This document shows, piece by piece, positions 23,905 to 33,035 of a stretch of DNA of 36,553 nucleotides. The stretch's first letter is position 1, and each line of letters opens with the position of its first letter. This stretch comes from JBFWRI01 sp050248995 (GTDB lineage Bacteria > Pseudomonadota > Alphaproteobacteria > JAIXQD01). Location: positions 1 to 36,553 of the forward strand of contig JBFWRI010000018.1 of the NCBI GenBank assembly GCA_050248995.1. Reading direction: 5' to 3'. Made by a program: the position numbers and the translations under genes. A model generated the notes under the pieces. The model ran no database searches, had not been told where the DNA came from, and saw nothing but the letters and a program-made list of their open reading frames with translations.

Positions 23905-24038
23905 GTTGCATTTCTGCAACAACGCTGGTTTCGTATGGTTAATTTAACATATTAAACACGGAAAAGTGCGTATTCAGCTGCTAAGTAAACGGGATTAGGA
24001 ACTGGCCAAACAGCCAGACTCGACTACACTTATCCACA
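23905..24038 (+). promoter_or_regulatory. Inverted repeats and a DnaA-box-like site in the ompA-type leader
   Basis: In the 246-nt gap between the divergent mutase and porin genes, GTTGCA-TTTC-TGCAAC (23905-23920) is a perfect hairpin-type repeat, GTTAATTTAAC (23938-23948) an AT-rich palindrome and CTGGC-N6-GCCAG (24002-24017) a further repeat. TTATCCACA (24030-24038) matches the DnaA box consensus exactly. GAGGAG before 24065 is the ribosome site. I could not fix the promoter. Confidence 0.4.
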
Positions 24039-24064
24039 ATTGATTCTGTTCCGAGGAGCATTGG

Positions 24065-25174
24065 ATGAACGCGAAGATTCTGTTGGCAGGTGCCGCTCTG
24101 GCCCTTCTCCCTGTTTCGGCCCATGCCGACTACGTTGATTACGATGGTTTTTATCTGGGCGCCTTTGGCGGCTATAACTACCTGAATGGCAACGAGTCAA
24201 CGCCGTACACAGGCAGCACCGTTGTAGGTGTAACCAGTGAAATTGAATACGAAGGCGGCTTTGCCGCAGGTGCCGCTGCCGGTTACAGCTGGGGCACCGG
24301 CCTGCGTACTGAACTTGAATATGCTTACCGTGCCAACGATGTCAGCGATGTCGACCCGAACGTCCCGGGTGCCGACTCGGGTGAAGTCACACTGCACACG
24401 GTGATGGTCAATGCGCTGTATGACCTGCCGGTTGACTGGATGCTGCGTCCTTATGGCGGTCTGGGTGTCGGTTTTGCGATGGCCAGTTATGAGAATATCG
24501 CAGATCTCGGTGGTTTCACCATCGATGACGATGGCACGGGCCTGGCCTGGCAGGTCATTGGTGGTTTGTCGTATGCTATCTCGCCCCGTTTCAGCGCCAA
24601 TCTTGAATACCGCTGGGTCGGTACCGACGAATTTGAACTGGATACCGATTTTGCCGGCACACAAAGTGACCTTGGCTATGCATCGCACAACGCGCTGTTG
24701 GCCCTGCGTTACCAGTTCGGCGAACCCGTACAGCGTATGGCGCCGCCCGCGCCGGCCCCGATGCCTGTTGCGCAGCCGGCTCCGCCGCCACCGCCGCCGC
24801 CAGCTCCGCTTCCGGCGCCTCGTGTTGCGCCGATCCCTGTGGTGCCGCAAACTTATATCGTCTTCTTCGATTTCGATAAGACGGTCATTACACCTGAAGC
24901 CCATCGTGTTCTGGAACGCGCCGCTGCCGATATCCGTGTCGGTCAGGGCGTTCGCATTCATGTGATCGGTCACGCCGACCGCGCCGGCAGCGCCAAGTAC
25001 AACGAGCGCCTCTCGGAACGTCGCGCCACCGTGGTGCGTAACGAGCTGATGACACTGGGCGTAGCCGACGACCAGATTGTCAGCCGTGGTATGGGCGAAA
25101 CGCAAAACCGCGTGCCAACAGCTGACGGCGTGCGCGAAGCGCAAAACCGCCGCGCCGAGATTATCTTTCAGTAA
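24065..25174 (+). CDS. OmpA-family outer membrane protein
   Basis: The 369-residue protein has a signal peptide (1-21, ending AHA) and an N-terminal beta-barrel domain (about 28-215) with alternating aromatic strands such as GFYLGAFGGYNYL, ending in LLALRYQF. A proline/alanine hinge (about 223-255) leads to a C-terminal OmpA domain with FFDFDKTVITPEA, VIGHADRAGSAKYNERLSERRA and RRAEIIF, whose Asp and Arg bind diaminopimelate of peptidoglycan. It therefore ties the outer membrane to the wall. A strong terminator follows, as expected for a highly expressed single gene. The leader holds several inverted repeats. Confidence 0.96.
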   Translation: MNAKILLAGAALALLPVSAHADYVDYDGFYLGAFGGYNYLNGNESTPYTGSTVVGVTSEIEYEGGFAAGAAAGYSWGTGLRTELEYAYRANDVSDVDPNVPGADSGEVTLHTVMVNALYDLPVDWMLRPYGGLGVGFAMASYENIADLGGFTIDDDGTGLAWQVIGGLSYAISPRFSANLEYRWVGTDEFELDTDFAGTQSDLGYASHNALLALRYQFGEPVQRMAPPAPAPMPVAQPAPPPPPPPAPLPAPRVAPIPVVPQTYIVFFDFDKTVITPEAHRVLERAAADIRVGQGVRIHVIGHADRAGSAKYNERLSERRATVVRNELMTLGVADDQIVSRGMGETQNRVPTADGVREAQNRRAEIIFQ

Positions 25175-25195
25175 TCTGAAGGTCTGAAACCAATC

Positions 25196-25225
25196 AAGCC
25201 CCGCAAGTAATTGCGGGGCTTTTTT
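25196..25225 (+). terminator. Rho-independent terminator after the OmpA gene (copy 1)
   Basis: AAGCCCCGCAA (25196-25206), loop GTAA, TTGCGGGGCTT (25211-25221) and a T-run. Near-identical to the hairpin at 25566-25594. Confidence 0.95.
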
Positions 25226-25275
25226 GTTGCGATGGGGTCGGGCTCTTGATATCTTCAACCCATAGGGAGATCAAT

Positions 25276-25539
25276 ATGGCTGCTAATGAATCAAATTTAC
25301 CTGAACTGCCAACTAACGAAGGTGAAGCATTTACCTTTGTGACAGAAAGCGGCATGAACGTTGTCGTGACAGGTTTGTCAGACCCTCATCAGGTACATGT
25401 TGCTGCTTCAGCTCTCACTCAGGTCGACAAGCAGGGGCGTAAATTCGCTCAGACCCCCATAGGGGATCCGGCCCCTTGTGCCCGTGCTGAGGTGCAGGGT
25501 TTTCTTGCCCGCTCACAAGCTGCCCGTATCATCGAGTAG
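25276..25539 (+). CDS. Hypothetical small protein (87 aa)
   Basis: A soluble 87-residue protein with no signal peptide or membrane segment; it begins MAANESNLPELPTNEGEAF and ends with a helical FLARSQAARIIE. One cysteine (PCARAEV). The middle (GMNVVVTGLSDPHQVHVAAS) looks like beta strands. AGGGAG about 7 nt before the ATG supports this start; the frame extends ten codons further to a TTG. It is enclosed by two look-alike terminators, so it should be its own transcription unit, with a promoter between 25226 and 25270 that I cannot pin down. No family recognised. Confidence 0.65.
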   Translation: MAANESNLPELPTNEGEAFTFVTESGMNVVVTGLSDPHQVHVAASALTQVDKQGRKFAQTPIGDPAPCARAEVQGFLARSQAARIIE

Positions 25540-25565
25540 ATTTCCTTTAGCACCGGGTATTCTGA

Positions 25566-25594
25566 AAGCCCTGCAAGTAATTGCGGGGCTTTTT
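25566..25594 (+). terminator. Rho-independent terminator after the 87-aa gene (copy 2)
   Basis: AAGCCCTGCAA (25566-25576), loop GTAA, TTGCGGGGCTT (25581-25591). Apart from one C-to-T change, which leaves a G-T pair, it equals copy 1 370 nt upstream, including the loop. Confidence 0.92.
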
Positions 25595-25684
25595 ATGTTG
25601 TAAAACAGTTAGTTGCAGATTTTCTGGTGTAACCCATCATTTTCATGTCACACTATTCAGGTCCTTATTCTATAGGGAGTGTAC

Positions 25685-25921
25685 ATGGGTTCAGTGACGA
25701 TTACTCCGGATGGAGAATTCATCGAAGAAGGCTTCGATGATGCGCCAGATAAGAGTAATGACCGCCGCCGCGAGGAAGAATACCGCCGCGACACCATGAT
25801 TGCTCCGCGCCTTGAACCCGTTCCACTTGAAGAGCGTAACCCGCAACCAGCCCGGCCGCCGATCGACATAAACATCGATATTGCGCCGCCGCCTAAAAAG
25901 AAACCCGAGTGGGTTCACTAA
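25685..25921 (+). CDS. Hypothetical small charged protein (78 aa)
   Basis: Highly charged and probably disordered: an acidic stretch (EFIEEGFDDAPDKSN), an arginine/glutamate stretch (DRRREEEYRRD), then a proline-rich tail PPIDINIDIAPPPKKKPEWVH. ATG 25685 has AGGGAG at 5 nt; a GTG two codons earlier is a poorer choice. The leader TATAGGGAG resembles the CATAGGGAG before the 87-residue gene. No family is recognised; it may be an adaptor or scaffold peptide, but this is only composition. It is followed at 75 nt by the solute-binding protein gene. Confidence 0.6.
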   Translation: MGSVTITPDGEFIEEGFDDAPDKSNDRRREEEYRRDTMIAPRLEPVPLEERNPQPARPPIDINIDIAPPPKKKPEWVH

Positions 25922-25995
25922 TCCCATATAAATACTAGGCCATCTCTTGTGGGGCTGGCTTTTCATTACTACACTCGCCCGAAAGGGGAGTTCTT

Positions 25996-26853
25996 ATGCG
26001 TGCTTTTACCAACCTTCTGCTTCTGTTGCTGGTCATCTTCCTTGGCTATAAGGCGTACGGGGTAGCGACGATTGATAACGGCAGCACGCCGGTAAAAACA
26101 GCGTATGATCGTGTTGTTGAAACAAATACGCTGCGCTGTGCCTACACGGCCTGGGCGCCCTTTATGCAAGTTGATCCGAATACCAAACAGGTCAGCGGGC
26201 CGATACACGATATTGTTGCCGACGCCGCGGAACGTCTGGGCCTGAAGGTCGAGTGGGTGGAAGACGTCAGTTACGGTCAAGTCAATGCGGGTCTGCAGGC
26301 CGGCCGTTATGATGCTTTCTGCGGCGTGCTGTGGGCCACAACCATTCGGCAAAAGACGATGCTGTTTACCGATCCTCTGTATCTGTTGCCGGTACACGCG
26401 TGCGTAAAGGCCGATAGTACTGCCTATGATACCAATACCGATGCGTTGAACGCGCCTGACAAGACCTTCGCAGTATGGGATTCGGATGTTTCCATGCAAC
26501 TGGTGAAAATCCTGTTCCCGCAAGCCAAGATGATAACGGTGTCACCTATGGCTAGTGGCGGCGAGTGGCTTGAGAACGTCATTACAGGTAAGGCTGATGC
26601 CGTTCCAGGGTGTGACAAGATATTCGCTGCCGAGTACTCAAAAACTAATCCCGGTAAAATTAAGATAGCCGCACCGGATAAGCCCATGACGCATATTCGC
26701 GATGTGCTTGGCTTGAACGCCGGCGAACATCAGCTGAAAGCGATGTTGGATCAGGCGTTGTTCGAAATGGTGGCTGATGGCAGCATGGAGCGCCATTTGC
26801 GGGCGGGCCTTGGTGCGCAGGCTAACGAAGTCGTCTTCCGCAAATTTCAGTAA
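25996..26853 (+). CDS. Family 3 periplasmic solute-binding protein (orphan)
   Basis: The 285-residue protein has an N-terminal hydrophobic segment (5-22, AFTNLLLLLLVIFLGYKAYG) acting as signal or anchor without a lipobox. The bilobed family 3 binding fold follows, as in amino-acid transporters: LRCAYTAWAPFMQVD, VSGPIHDIVADAAERLGLKVEWVE, LQAGRYDAFCGVLWATTIRQKTMLFTDP in part, and a C-terminal helix with GSMERHLRAGLG. AAGGGGAG lies before the ATG. No permease or ATPase gene is near, so it could be a stand-alone sensor or binding protein. It ends 1 nt before the convergent iminopeptidase stop. Confidence 0.85.
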   Translation: MRAFTNLLLLLLVIFLGYKAYGVATIDNGSTPVKTAYDRVVETNTLRCAYTAWAPFMQVDPNTKQVSGPIHDIVADAAERLGLKVEWVEDVSYGQVNAGLQAGRYDAFCGVLWATTIRQKTMLFTDPLYLLPVHACVKADSTAYDTNTDALNAPDKTFAVWDSDVSMQLVKILFPQAKMITVSPMASGGEWLENVITGKADAVPGCDKIFAAEYSKTNPGKIKIAAPDKPMTHIRDVLGLNAGEHQLKAMLDQALFEMVADGSMERHLRAGLGAQANEVVFRKFQ

Positions 26854-26854
26854 A

Positions 26855-27805
26855 TCAGCGTATATGCTTCAGGCGCTCGGTGGCGTCCAGCAGCGCATGC
26901 GTGATGCCGGGTTCCATGATGCTGTGGCCAGCATCCTTTACTAAGATATATTCTGCTTCGGGCCATGCCTTATGCAGGTCAAAGGCGCTGACGGGCGGGC
27001 ACACAAGATCGTATTGGCCCTGCACAATCACGCCTGGGATATGGCGATAACGTTCCACCTCGCGCAGCAGCCAGTCATCGGGCGAGAATTTATGATGCTT
27101 GAAGTAATACGCTTCCAGTCGCGCCATCGACAGTGCCAGCGCGTCATCGTCGGGCGGCAGGCCTGATGTCATGGCATCCTGCGCAAAGCTGGCCGAACTG
27201 GTTTCATATTTAAACCAACGCCGTGCGGCTTCCATATGTACGCTGGGCGAGGGGTCCAGCAGGTGTTCAAGGTATTCGTCCAGCAGGCGGTGGTGATGTT
27301 CAGGCGCGATAAGGCCGGTAAAGTTCTGCCATGCCTCGGGCCGCAGCATGCGCATGCCGCTCATAAACCAGTCGATCTCCCTTTGGCGCATCAGGAAGAT
27401 GGCGCGCAGGATCAGCGACAGGATACGTTCAGGATGGGCGATGGCGTACGTTAGTGCCAGCGTGCTGCCCCAGCTGCCGCCGAACACATGCCAACGCTCG
27501 ATGCCAAGGTGCTGACGCAGGTGGTCGATATCACTGACAAGATGCGCCGGACTGTTGGCGGTGACGTCGGCGAACGGTGTGGATTTGCCGCAGCCGCGCT
27601 GGTCAAAGCCGATAATGCGCCATGCGGCCGGGTCGAAGAAACGGCGATACGCGGGATACATGCCCACGCCCGGACCGCCATGTAAAAACACAACCGGCAC
27701 GCCGCGCGGGTTGCCCGATTCCTCGTAATAAATTGTATGAATACTATCAACCGGCAGAAAGCCCGTCTTATGCGGTTCGATTGTTGGAAATAAAGCTGGC
27801 ACCAT
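26855..27805 (-). CDS. pip: Proline iminopeptidase
   Basis: This cytosolic serine peptidase removes N-terminal proline from peptides. The 316 residues from ATG 27805 show the S33 family marks: HGGPGVGMYPAYRRFFDP (oxyanion region), FDQRGCGKS, the nucleophile S111 in GGSWGSTLAL, D266 in VQGQYDLVCPP and H294 in AGHSIMEPG. The start shares a base with the glutamate dehydrogenase stop (TAATG), which favours ATG 27805 over the GTG at 27823 and implies coupled translation. Pairing of proline release with glutamate oxidation would fit growth on peptides; that is inference. Confidence 0.94.
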   Translation of the reverse strand: MVPALFPTIEPHKTGFLPVDSIHTIYYEESGNPRGVPVVFLHGGPGVGMYPAYRRFFDPAAWRIIGFDQRGCGKSTPFADVTANSPAHLVSDIDHLRQHLGIERWHVFGGSWGSTLALTYAIAHPERILSLILRAIFLMRQREIDWFMSGMRMLRPEAWQNFTGLIAPEHHHRLLDEYLEHLLDPSPSVHMEAARRWFKYETSSASFAQDAMTSGLPPDDDALALSMARLEAYYFKHHKFSPDDWLLREVERYRHIPGVIVQGQYDLVCPPVSAFDLHKAWPEAEYILVKDAGHSIMEPGITHALLDATERLKHIR

Positions 27806-30800
27806 TAAAGGCCAGCTAACCACACTAGTTCACGAACAACAAGCGTCCACAGCGCCATATCGGGTGTAGGTGTGCCGCGTACATTGCGCACGAGTTCGTC
27901 GTATCGTTCCAGCGACATATGGCGCACGGTCAGCCATGCTTCAAAGTCGTCGGCGCCGTCGATCATCATGTTGGTGGTCAACTTCTCCTCAACCAGCAGC
28001 ATATCGTCGGCCAGCAGTGTCAGCGCCTGTGCCTGCCACGGGTTGTCGGCGCTTTGGGCAGACAGCTGGCGGTGCAGGCGGCGCAGTTGCAGGCGCGCAT
28101 CGATGGCCATGAAGACCGGTATGACATGCTGTAATGACTGACTTGATTTCTGCATCACATGGCACAGACGCGGCAGCAGGGGCAGCCAGGTAATCACCTG
28201 CAGGCGTTCGCGCAGTTCGGCGGGTGTGCGGCTGTCGGCGGCGACGGCAATATCCATATCCGCATCGGGGTGGGTTTTCAGCCATTCGCCGATATCCCGC
28301 AGCGCATTGCGGAAACGTTCGATGTTCGCGACGGGGCTGGCCAGTGCATCCGGCATGGTTACCAGCGCTTGCAGGCCCTGCTCCAACGTGCGGTTGACGG
28401 CCAGGAACATCGTCATCTGCACCTTGGCGCTGACCTTGTTGTCCAGTGCTTCAATGGCTTCCCACAGATCGCGCAGACCGAACGCATCGCGCAGGATGAT
28501 GTAGGCCTTGGCGATAACGTCGACTGGAGCTTTTTCCATCAGGGACATGATAGGGCTGACACCCAGCCGGTTCACGATCTCGTTTGTCAGTACGGTAGCG
28601 GCCAGCTCCTTCAGCAGCGGGTGTGACGGGATGACATCCCCATACAGATTCTGGATGGGTGCCGGGAAGTAGTTGCGCACATCATTCACGGTGATGGGAT
28701 CCGACGGCAGCTCGGTAGTAATCAATTTGTCGTAAAACCATATCTTGCTGTAGGCCAGCACAACGGCAAGCTCGGGGCGCGTCAGTCCCTGGCGTGCTGC
28801 CTGCCGTTCGGCCAAGGCTTCGTCGCTGGGAAGGTGTTCAACTTTGCGATGCAGCCCGGCCTCGGTCTCCAGTTCCTGCAGCAAGGCCCGGTGGGCCGGC
28901 ATTTGTTCAACCGTGCGGGCTTCCGCCAGCGACAGCGCCTGCGTCTGCAGATAGTTGTCGCGCAGTACCAGTGCCGCCACTTCTTCGGTCATGCCTTTCA
29001 GTAGTTCATTGCGGGTTTCAAGCGTCAGCGAGCCATTGCGCATGGCTTCCGCCAAAAGAATCTTTATATTCACTTCATGGTCGGATGTATCGACCCCGGC
29101 CGAATTATCGATAGCGTCGGTATTCAGCTTGATGCCGCTCTGTGCAGCGACGATGCGTGCGCTCTGCGTCATGCCAAGATTGGCGCCTTCGCCAATGACA
29201 CGCGCACGAAGGTCATTAGCATTCACACGCAGCGCATCATTGGCTTTGTCACCTACATCCGCATCAGTTTCGCTGGCGGCTTTAACATAAGTGCCGATAC
29301 CACCGAAGAACAGCAGGTCGGCAGGTGCCTGCATAATGGCACGTATGAGTTCATTGGCCGACAGCGTGGTGGCCGCTATGCCAAAGCGCTCCTGCATTTC
29401 CGGGCTGATAGGGATGACCTTCTGGCTGCGTGGCCAAACGCCGCCACCGGTGGATATCAGGGTCGGGTTGTATTGATCCCAGCTGCCTTTGCCTAGCACG
29501 AACAAGTGTTGCCGTTCGCGATAGGCGGCGGCTGCATCCGGATTAGGGTCAACAAAGATATGGGCGTAATTAAAGGCGGCGATCAACTGCACATGCGGTG
29601 TCTGCAGCAGGCCGTTACCGAAGACGTCACCCGCCATGTCGCCGATGCCGATGCAGGTGAACCCGGTGGTTTGTGTGTCGATGCCCAGTTCGCGGAAATG
29701 GCGTTTCACCGCTTCCCACGCACCGCGCGCGGTGATGCCCATCTGCTTGTGGTCATACCCGGCACTGCCGCCCGACGCAAAGGCGTCGTCCAGCCAGAAA
29801 CCGTATTCGGCGCTGACGCCGTTGGCGATATCTGAAAATTTTGCCGTTCCTTTGTCGGCGGCTACGACCAGATAAGGATCGTCGCCGTCGTGACGCACGA
29901 CATCCTGTGGGGGCACGATGCTGCCGTTGACGATATTATCGGTGATGTCCAGCATGCCGCGCATCAGTGTCTGGTAACAGAATACGCCTTCGGCATGGAA
30001 ATCGGGCACGTGGGGATTCTTCACAATAAAGCCGCCCTTGCTGCCGACCGGCACAATGACAGTGTTTTTTACCATCTGGGCTTTCATCAGGCCCAGCACT
30101 TCTGTGCGGAAGTCTTCGCGCCGGTCTGACCAGCGGATGCCGCCGCGAGCGACCTTGCCGCCGCGCAGGTGAACGCCTTCCATGCGCGGGCTGTAGACAA
30201 AGATCTCGGTATGGGGTTTCGGCAGCGGCAGATTGTCGATCGCGCGCGAATCGAACTTGATCGAGATATACGGCTTGTGCTGGCCTTCCGGCGTTGTCTG
30301 GTAAAAGTTTGTGCGCAGAGCAGCCGTCAGCAGGTTAAGCCCGCAGCGCAGGATCTGGTCGTCATCGATATTAGGCACATCAAGAATGTACTTTTCCAGC
30401 GCTTCGGTAAGGTTCTTGGTCTTTTCAATACGTACAGCTTCGGCATCCCGCGCAGGATCGAATTTCGCGATGAACAGATCCGAGAGCATCGTGCAGGCCG
30501 TGGGGTGTGACGCCAGCGTCTCGGCAATGGTTTCGGGCGCGAAGGGCATGCGGATCTGGCGCATATACCGAGCCAGCATGCGCAGCATGGTCGTCTGCCG
30601 CCACGTCAGCCCGGCGGCCAGAATCAAGCGGTTAAAGCGGTCGTCTTCAACATGGCCATACCAGATATGGCCGAATGCATCCTCGACCAGCTTCGCGGCG
30701 CTCTCGAATTCCAGGCTCAACGGTTGCTGCGGACGGACGCGGTAATCGTGAATCCAGATGCTTTTCCCTTCCGGCAGATGGACTTCATAAGGGCCATGTT

Positions 30801-32580
30801 CGCTGTGAACCCGGAAGCCCAGATTCTCGATCATCGGCAATGTCGCTGACAGCATCACACCGCTGTCGGGGTGATATAGTGTCAGGCTATATTCATCGTT
30901 TTCGGTCGTCGACCTTAATGTCGCAGCAAGGCGATGGGATGCGCGGACCTTCTCGAGCATCTGGATGTCGTCATATATATGTGACGGCTCGACACTGTCC
31001 CGGTAAATGCTGGAAAAAGCGTCGCCATAAAGACTGAACAATTCAAGGCCTGCTGTATTGCCGACATTTTGAATCAGGGCTTCACGCATGCGGTCCTGCC
31101 AGCTGCGGCAGAAAGCGGCAATCACGGCTTCGACGGCGTGCAGGTCGGGATTCTCGACATTCTCAGGCTGTGTAGCGATAAGGACATGCAGGCGTGCCAG
31201 CGGGTTCTGATCCAGCAACAGGTTGTAATCTTTCAACTGCCCGCGGAAGCTGGTTTCAAGTGTATGGATAATCTTTTGCCGGGTTGTCGTCGAGTAGGCT
31301 TCGCGCGGGACATAGACGAGACAGCTGGTAAAGCGCTGAAACGGGTCGCGCCGGACGAATAGCGCCACGCGTTTGCGATCCTGCAGCTGCATGATGCCCA
31401 TCGAGATATCCAGCAGGTCGTCGTCTTCGATCTGGAACAGCTCGTCGCGTGGATAGGTGTCAAGAATATGTGTTAGCGCCTTGCCATCATGGCCTTTGGG
31501 GTTCAACCCGGCACGCTGCAGGATACGCTGCATCTTATGCCGGATAACCGGGATGTCGCGCGTGTTGCGGCTGTATGCCAGTGAAGTGAACAAGCCGATA
31601 AAAAGCCGCTCGCTTATAACCTTGCCGGCAGTATCAAACTGCTTCACGAAGATTGCATCCATCGCAACGGCGCGGTGCACGTTCGACAGCCGGCTTGATT
31701 TCGTGACCAGCAGCAGACGCTTTTCAGCCAGGAAGCGTTTGACTTCGGGCGGCTGGTTGCCGTCGCGCAGGCCTTCAAAGGCGACATACTCATCGTCCCG
31801 CAGGATGCCCAGCCCGCTGCGCGGAACCAGTGAAAGCTGTGTGTTGTCGCCTTCGCCGTGCACGCGGTAATCCCGCACACCAAGGAAGGTAAAATGGTCA
31901 CTATCCAGCCAGTCCAGGAATGTCTGCACTTCATGCATGTCCGTCGGGCTGACCAGATGGCTGCGCACCAGCTGGTCGCGCGTATCGGCAAGTTTCTGAC
32001 GCATCTGCGGCCAGTCTTCAACGGCGCGCCGCACCTCAATCAGGATGGATTCAACTTTTGCCAACAACAGTTTTTTCTGTTCGGGCGTTGTTTCTTCGAA
32101 GAAAAACTGCAGCCATGCTTCCTGGACGGCATCAGCGGGTGGGTTGGCGCTGACTTCGCTCACCAGCTTCAGTTCACCGCCTTGCCCACGGGTAGCGTGT
32201 ACTGAAGGATTCATCGCCAGAAGGACGTTCAGTCCAAGACCGTGAACAGCCGCGGTAACCGAGTCGACAAGGAACGGCATGTCATCCTGTACGACGTCAA
32301 GAATGGTGTACTTTCCCTGCCACGAGTGTGTTGCTTCGGCGGGTGAATAACAGCGCAGCGTGGCGCGTCCCTTGCGCGGTGTCTTCGCTGTTTCCCATAG
32401 ATTATGAATGGTGGTTGCCAGTTGCTGTGCAGTGAAGTGGCCAAGGTCGGGTGTGCTGACTTCCTGCAGATAGACGCGTGCAAATGACAGCAGTGCCACG
32501 TTCCCCTCGGTTTCCTGAAGCAGCGTAAGGGTTTCAGCGCGCAGGTCACTGGCAGGGGGGCGTACAGAAGGGAGAATCAT
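27805..32580 (-). CDS. NAD-specific glutamate dehydrogenase, large (about 180 kDa) type
   Basis: The enzyme oxidises glutamate to 2-oxoglutarate and ammonium with NAD+. At 1591 residues it belongs to the large L-GDH class (GDH-180) known from Pseudomonas, Caulobacter and Streptomyces. The N-terminal half holds ACT-like regulatory regions. The catalytic core starts near residue 790, with RGGKVARGGIRWSDRREDFR at about 805 and PVGSKGGFIVKN at about 845; the GDH dinucleotide-binding part follows and a long helical C-terminus closes it. Start was set at ATG 32580 (MILPSVRPPASDL); the frame is open to 32682 but that part is poor protein and reaches into the clpS promoter region. Followed by pip with TAATG. 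Confidence 0.95.
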   Translation of the reverse strand: MILPSVRPPASDLRAETLTLLQETEGNVALLSFARVYLQEVSTPDLGHFTAQQLATTIHNLWETAKTPRKGRATLRCYSPAEATHSWQGKYTILDVVQDDMPFLVDSVTAAVHGLGLNVLLAMNPSVHATRGQGGELKLVSEVSANPPADAVQEAWLQFFFEETTPEQKKLLLAKVESILIEVRRAVEDWPQMRQKLADTRDQLVRSHLVSPTDMHEVQTFLDWLDSDHFTFLGVRDYRVHGEGDNTQLSLVPRSGLGILRDDEYVAFEGLRDGNQPPEVKRFLAEKRLLLVTKSSRLSNVHRAVAMDAIFVKQFDTAGKVISERLFIGLFTSLAYSRNTRDIPVIRHKMQRILQRAGLNPKGHDGKALTHILDTYPRDELFQIEDDDLLDISMGIMQLQDRKRVALFVRRDPFQRFTSCLVYVPREAYSTTTRQKIIHTLETSFRGQLKDYNLLLDQNPLARLHVLIATQPENVENPDLHAVEAVIAAFCRSWQDRMREALIQNVGNTAGLELFSLYGDAFSSIYRDSVEPSHIYDDIQMLEKVRASHRLAATLRSTTENDEYSLTLYHPDSGVMLSATLPMIENLGFRVHSEHGPYEVHLPEGKSIWIHDYRVRPQQPLSLEFESAAKLVEDAFGHIWYGHVEDDRFNRLILAAGLTWRQTTMLRMLARYMRQIRMPFAPETIAETLASHPTACTMLSDLFIAKFDPARDAEAVRIEKTKNLTEALEKYILDVPNIDDDQILRCGLNLLTAALRTNFYQTTPEGQHKPYISIKFDSRAIDNLPLPKPHTEIFVYSPRMEGVHLRGGKVARGGIRWSDRREDFRTEVLGLMKAQMVKNTVIVPVGSKGGFIVKNPHVPDFHAEGVFCYQTLMRGMLDITDNIVNGSIVPPQDVVRHDGDDPYLVVAADKGTAKFSDIANGVSAEYGFWLDDAFASGGSAGYDHKQMGITARGAWEAVKRHFRELGIDTQTTGFTCIGIGDMAGDVFGNGLLQTPHVQLIAAFNYAHIFVDPNPDAAAAYRERQHLFVLGKGSWDQYNPTLISTGGGVWPRSQKVIPISPEMQERFGIAATTLSANELIRAIMQAPADLLFFGGIGTYVKAASETDADVGDKANDALRVNANDLRARVIGEGANLGMTQSARIVAAQSGIKLNTDAIDNSAGVDTSDHEVNIKILLAEAMRNGSLTLETRNELLKGMTEEVAALVLRDNYLQTQALSLAEARTVEQMPAHRALLQELETEAGLHRKVEHLPSDEALAERQAARQGLTRPELAVVLAYSKIWFYDKLITTELPSDPITVNDVRNYFPAPIQNLYGDVIPSHPLLKELAATVLTNEIVNRLGVSPIMSLMEKAPVDVIAKAYIILRDAFGLRDLWEAIEALDNKVSAKVQMTMFLAVNRTLEQGLQALVTMPDALASPVANIERFRNALRDIGEWLKTHPDADMDIAVAADSRTPAELRERLQVITWLPLLPRLCHVMQKSSQSLQHVIPVFMAIDARLQLRRLHRQLSAQSADNPWQAQALTLLADDMLLVEEKLTTNMMIDGADDFEAWLTVRHMSLERYDELVRNVRGTPTPDMALWTLVVRELVWLAGL

Positions 32581-32708
32581 AATTTTTAACCGACAGATGT
32601 TATACTCAATAAACCACAAAAACGGCTTGGCGGAAAGCGACACTAACCCCTTAAAAATGGCTTTTTCATGAGCTTGCTGCACATGCGAAACAGGTCTAAA
32701 TTAAAGGA

Positions 32709-33032
32709 ATGACGGAGAAGCGGCACCAGGAAGGGAATCCCGGCACCGGCGTGCTGGTCAAGACGCGGCCGAAAACAAAAAAGCCGTCGCTGTACAAGGT
32801 ATTGCTGCTGAACGACGATTACACACCGATGGATTTTGTCGTGCTGATTCTGGAACGTTTTTTTGGCAAAGACCGCGCCGACGCGACGCAGGTAATGCTG
32901 AACGTCCACAAAAAGGGCGTCGGCCTGTGTGGCGTCTATACCTACGAAGTAGCCGAAACAAAGGTGGCTCAGGTGATGGCCTATGCCCGCCAGCACCAGC
33001 ACCCCCTGCAATGCACGCTTGAGAAGGAGTAG
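32709..33032 (+). CDS. clpS: ATP-dependent Clp protease adaptor ClpS
   Basis: The 107-residue adaptor hands N-degron substrates to ClpAP. After a disordered start (MTEKRHQEGNPGTG) it has the core KPSLYKVLLLNDDYTPMDFVV, in which the asparagine and aspartates bind the alpha-amino group of the substrate. HKKGVGLCGVYTYEVAETKV with the conserved histidine and the C-terminal HPLQCTLEKE follow. AAAGGA directly touches the ATG, unusually close for a Shine-Dalgarno. The disordered N-terminus agrees with other alphaproteobacterial ClpS, so I keep this start. It is 3 nt upstream of clpA and divergent from the glutamate dehydrogenase gene. Confidence 0.96.
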   Translation: MTEKRHQEGNPGTGVLVKTRPKTKKPSLYKVLLLNDDYTPMDFVVLILERFFGKDRADATQVMLNVHKKGVGLCGVYTYEVAETKVAQVMAYARQHQHPLQCTLEKE

Positions 33033-33035
33033 CGC

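Noticed and set aside
23938..23957. TTAA repeats resembling a CtrA box
   Set aside because: The distances between TTAA copies do not give the TTAA-N7-TTAA spacing that CtrA needs.
24197..25258. 353-codon minus frame opposite the OmpA gene
   Set aside because: Antisense to a clear signal-peptide and OmpA-domain protein; the translation is an arginine-rich shadow.
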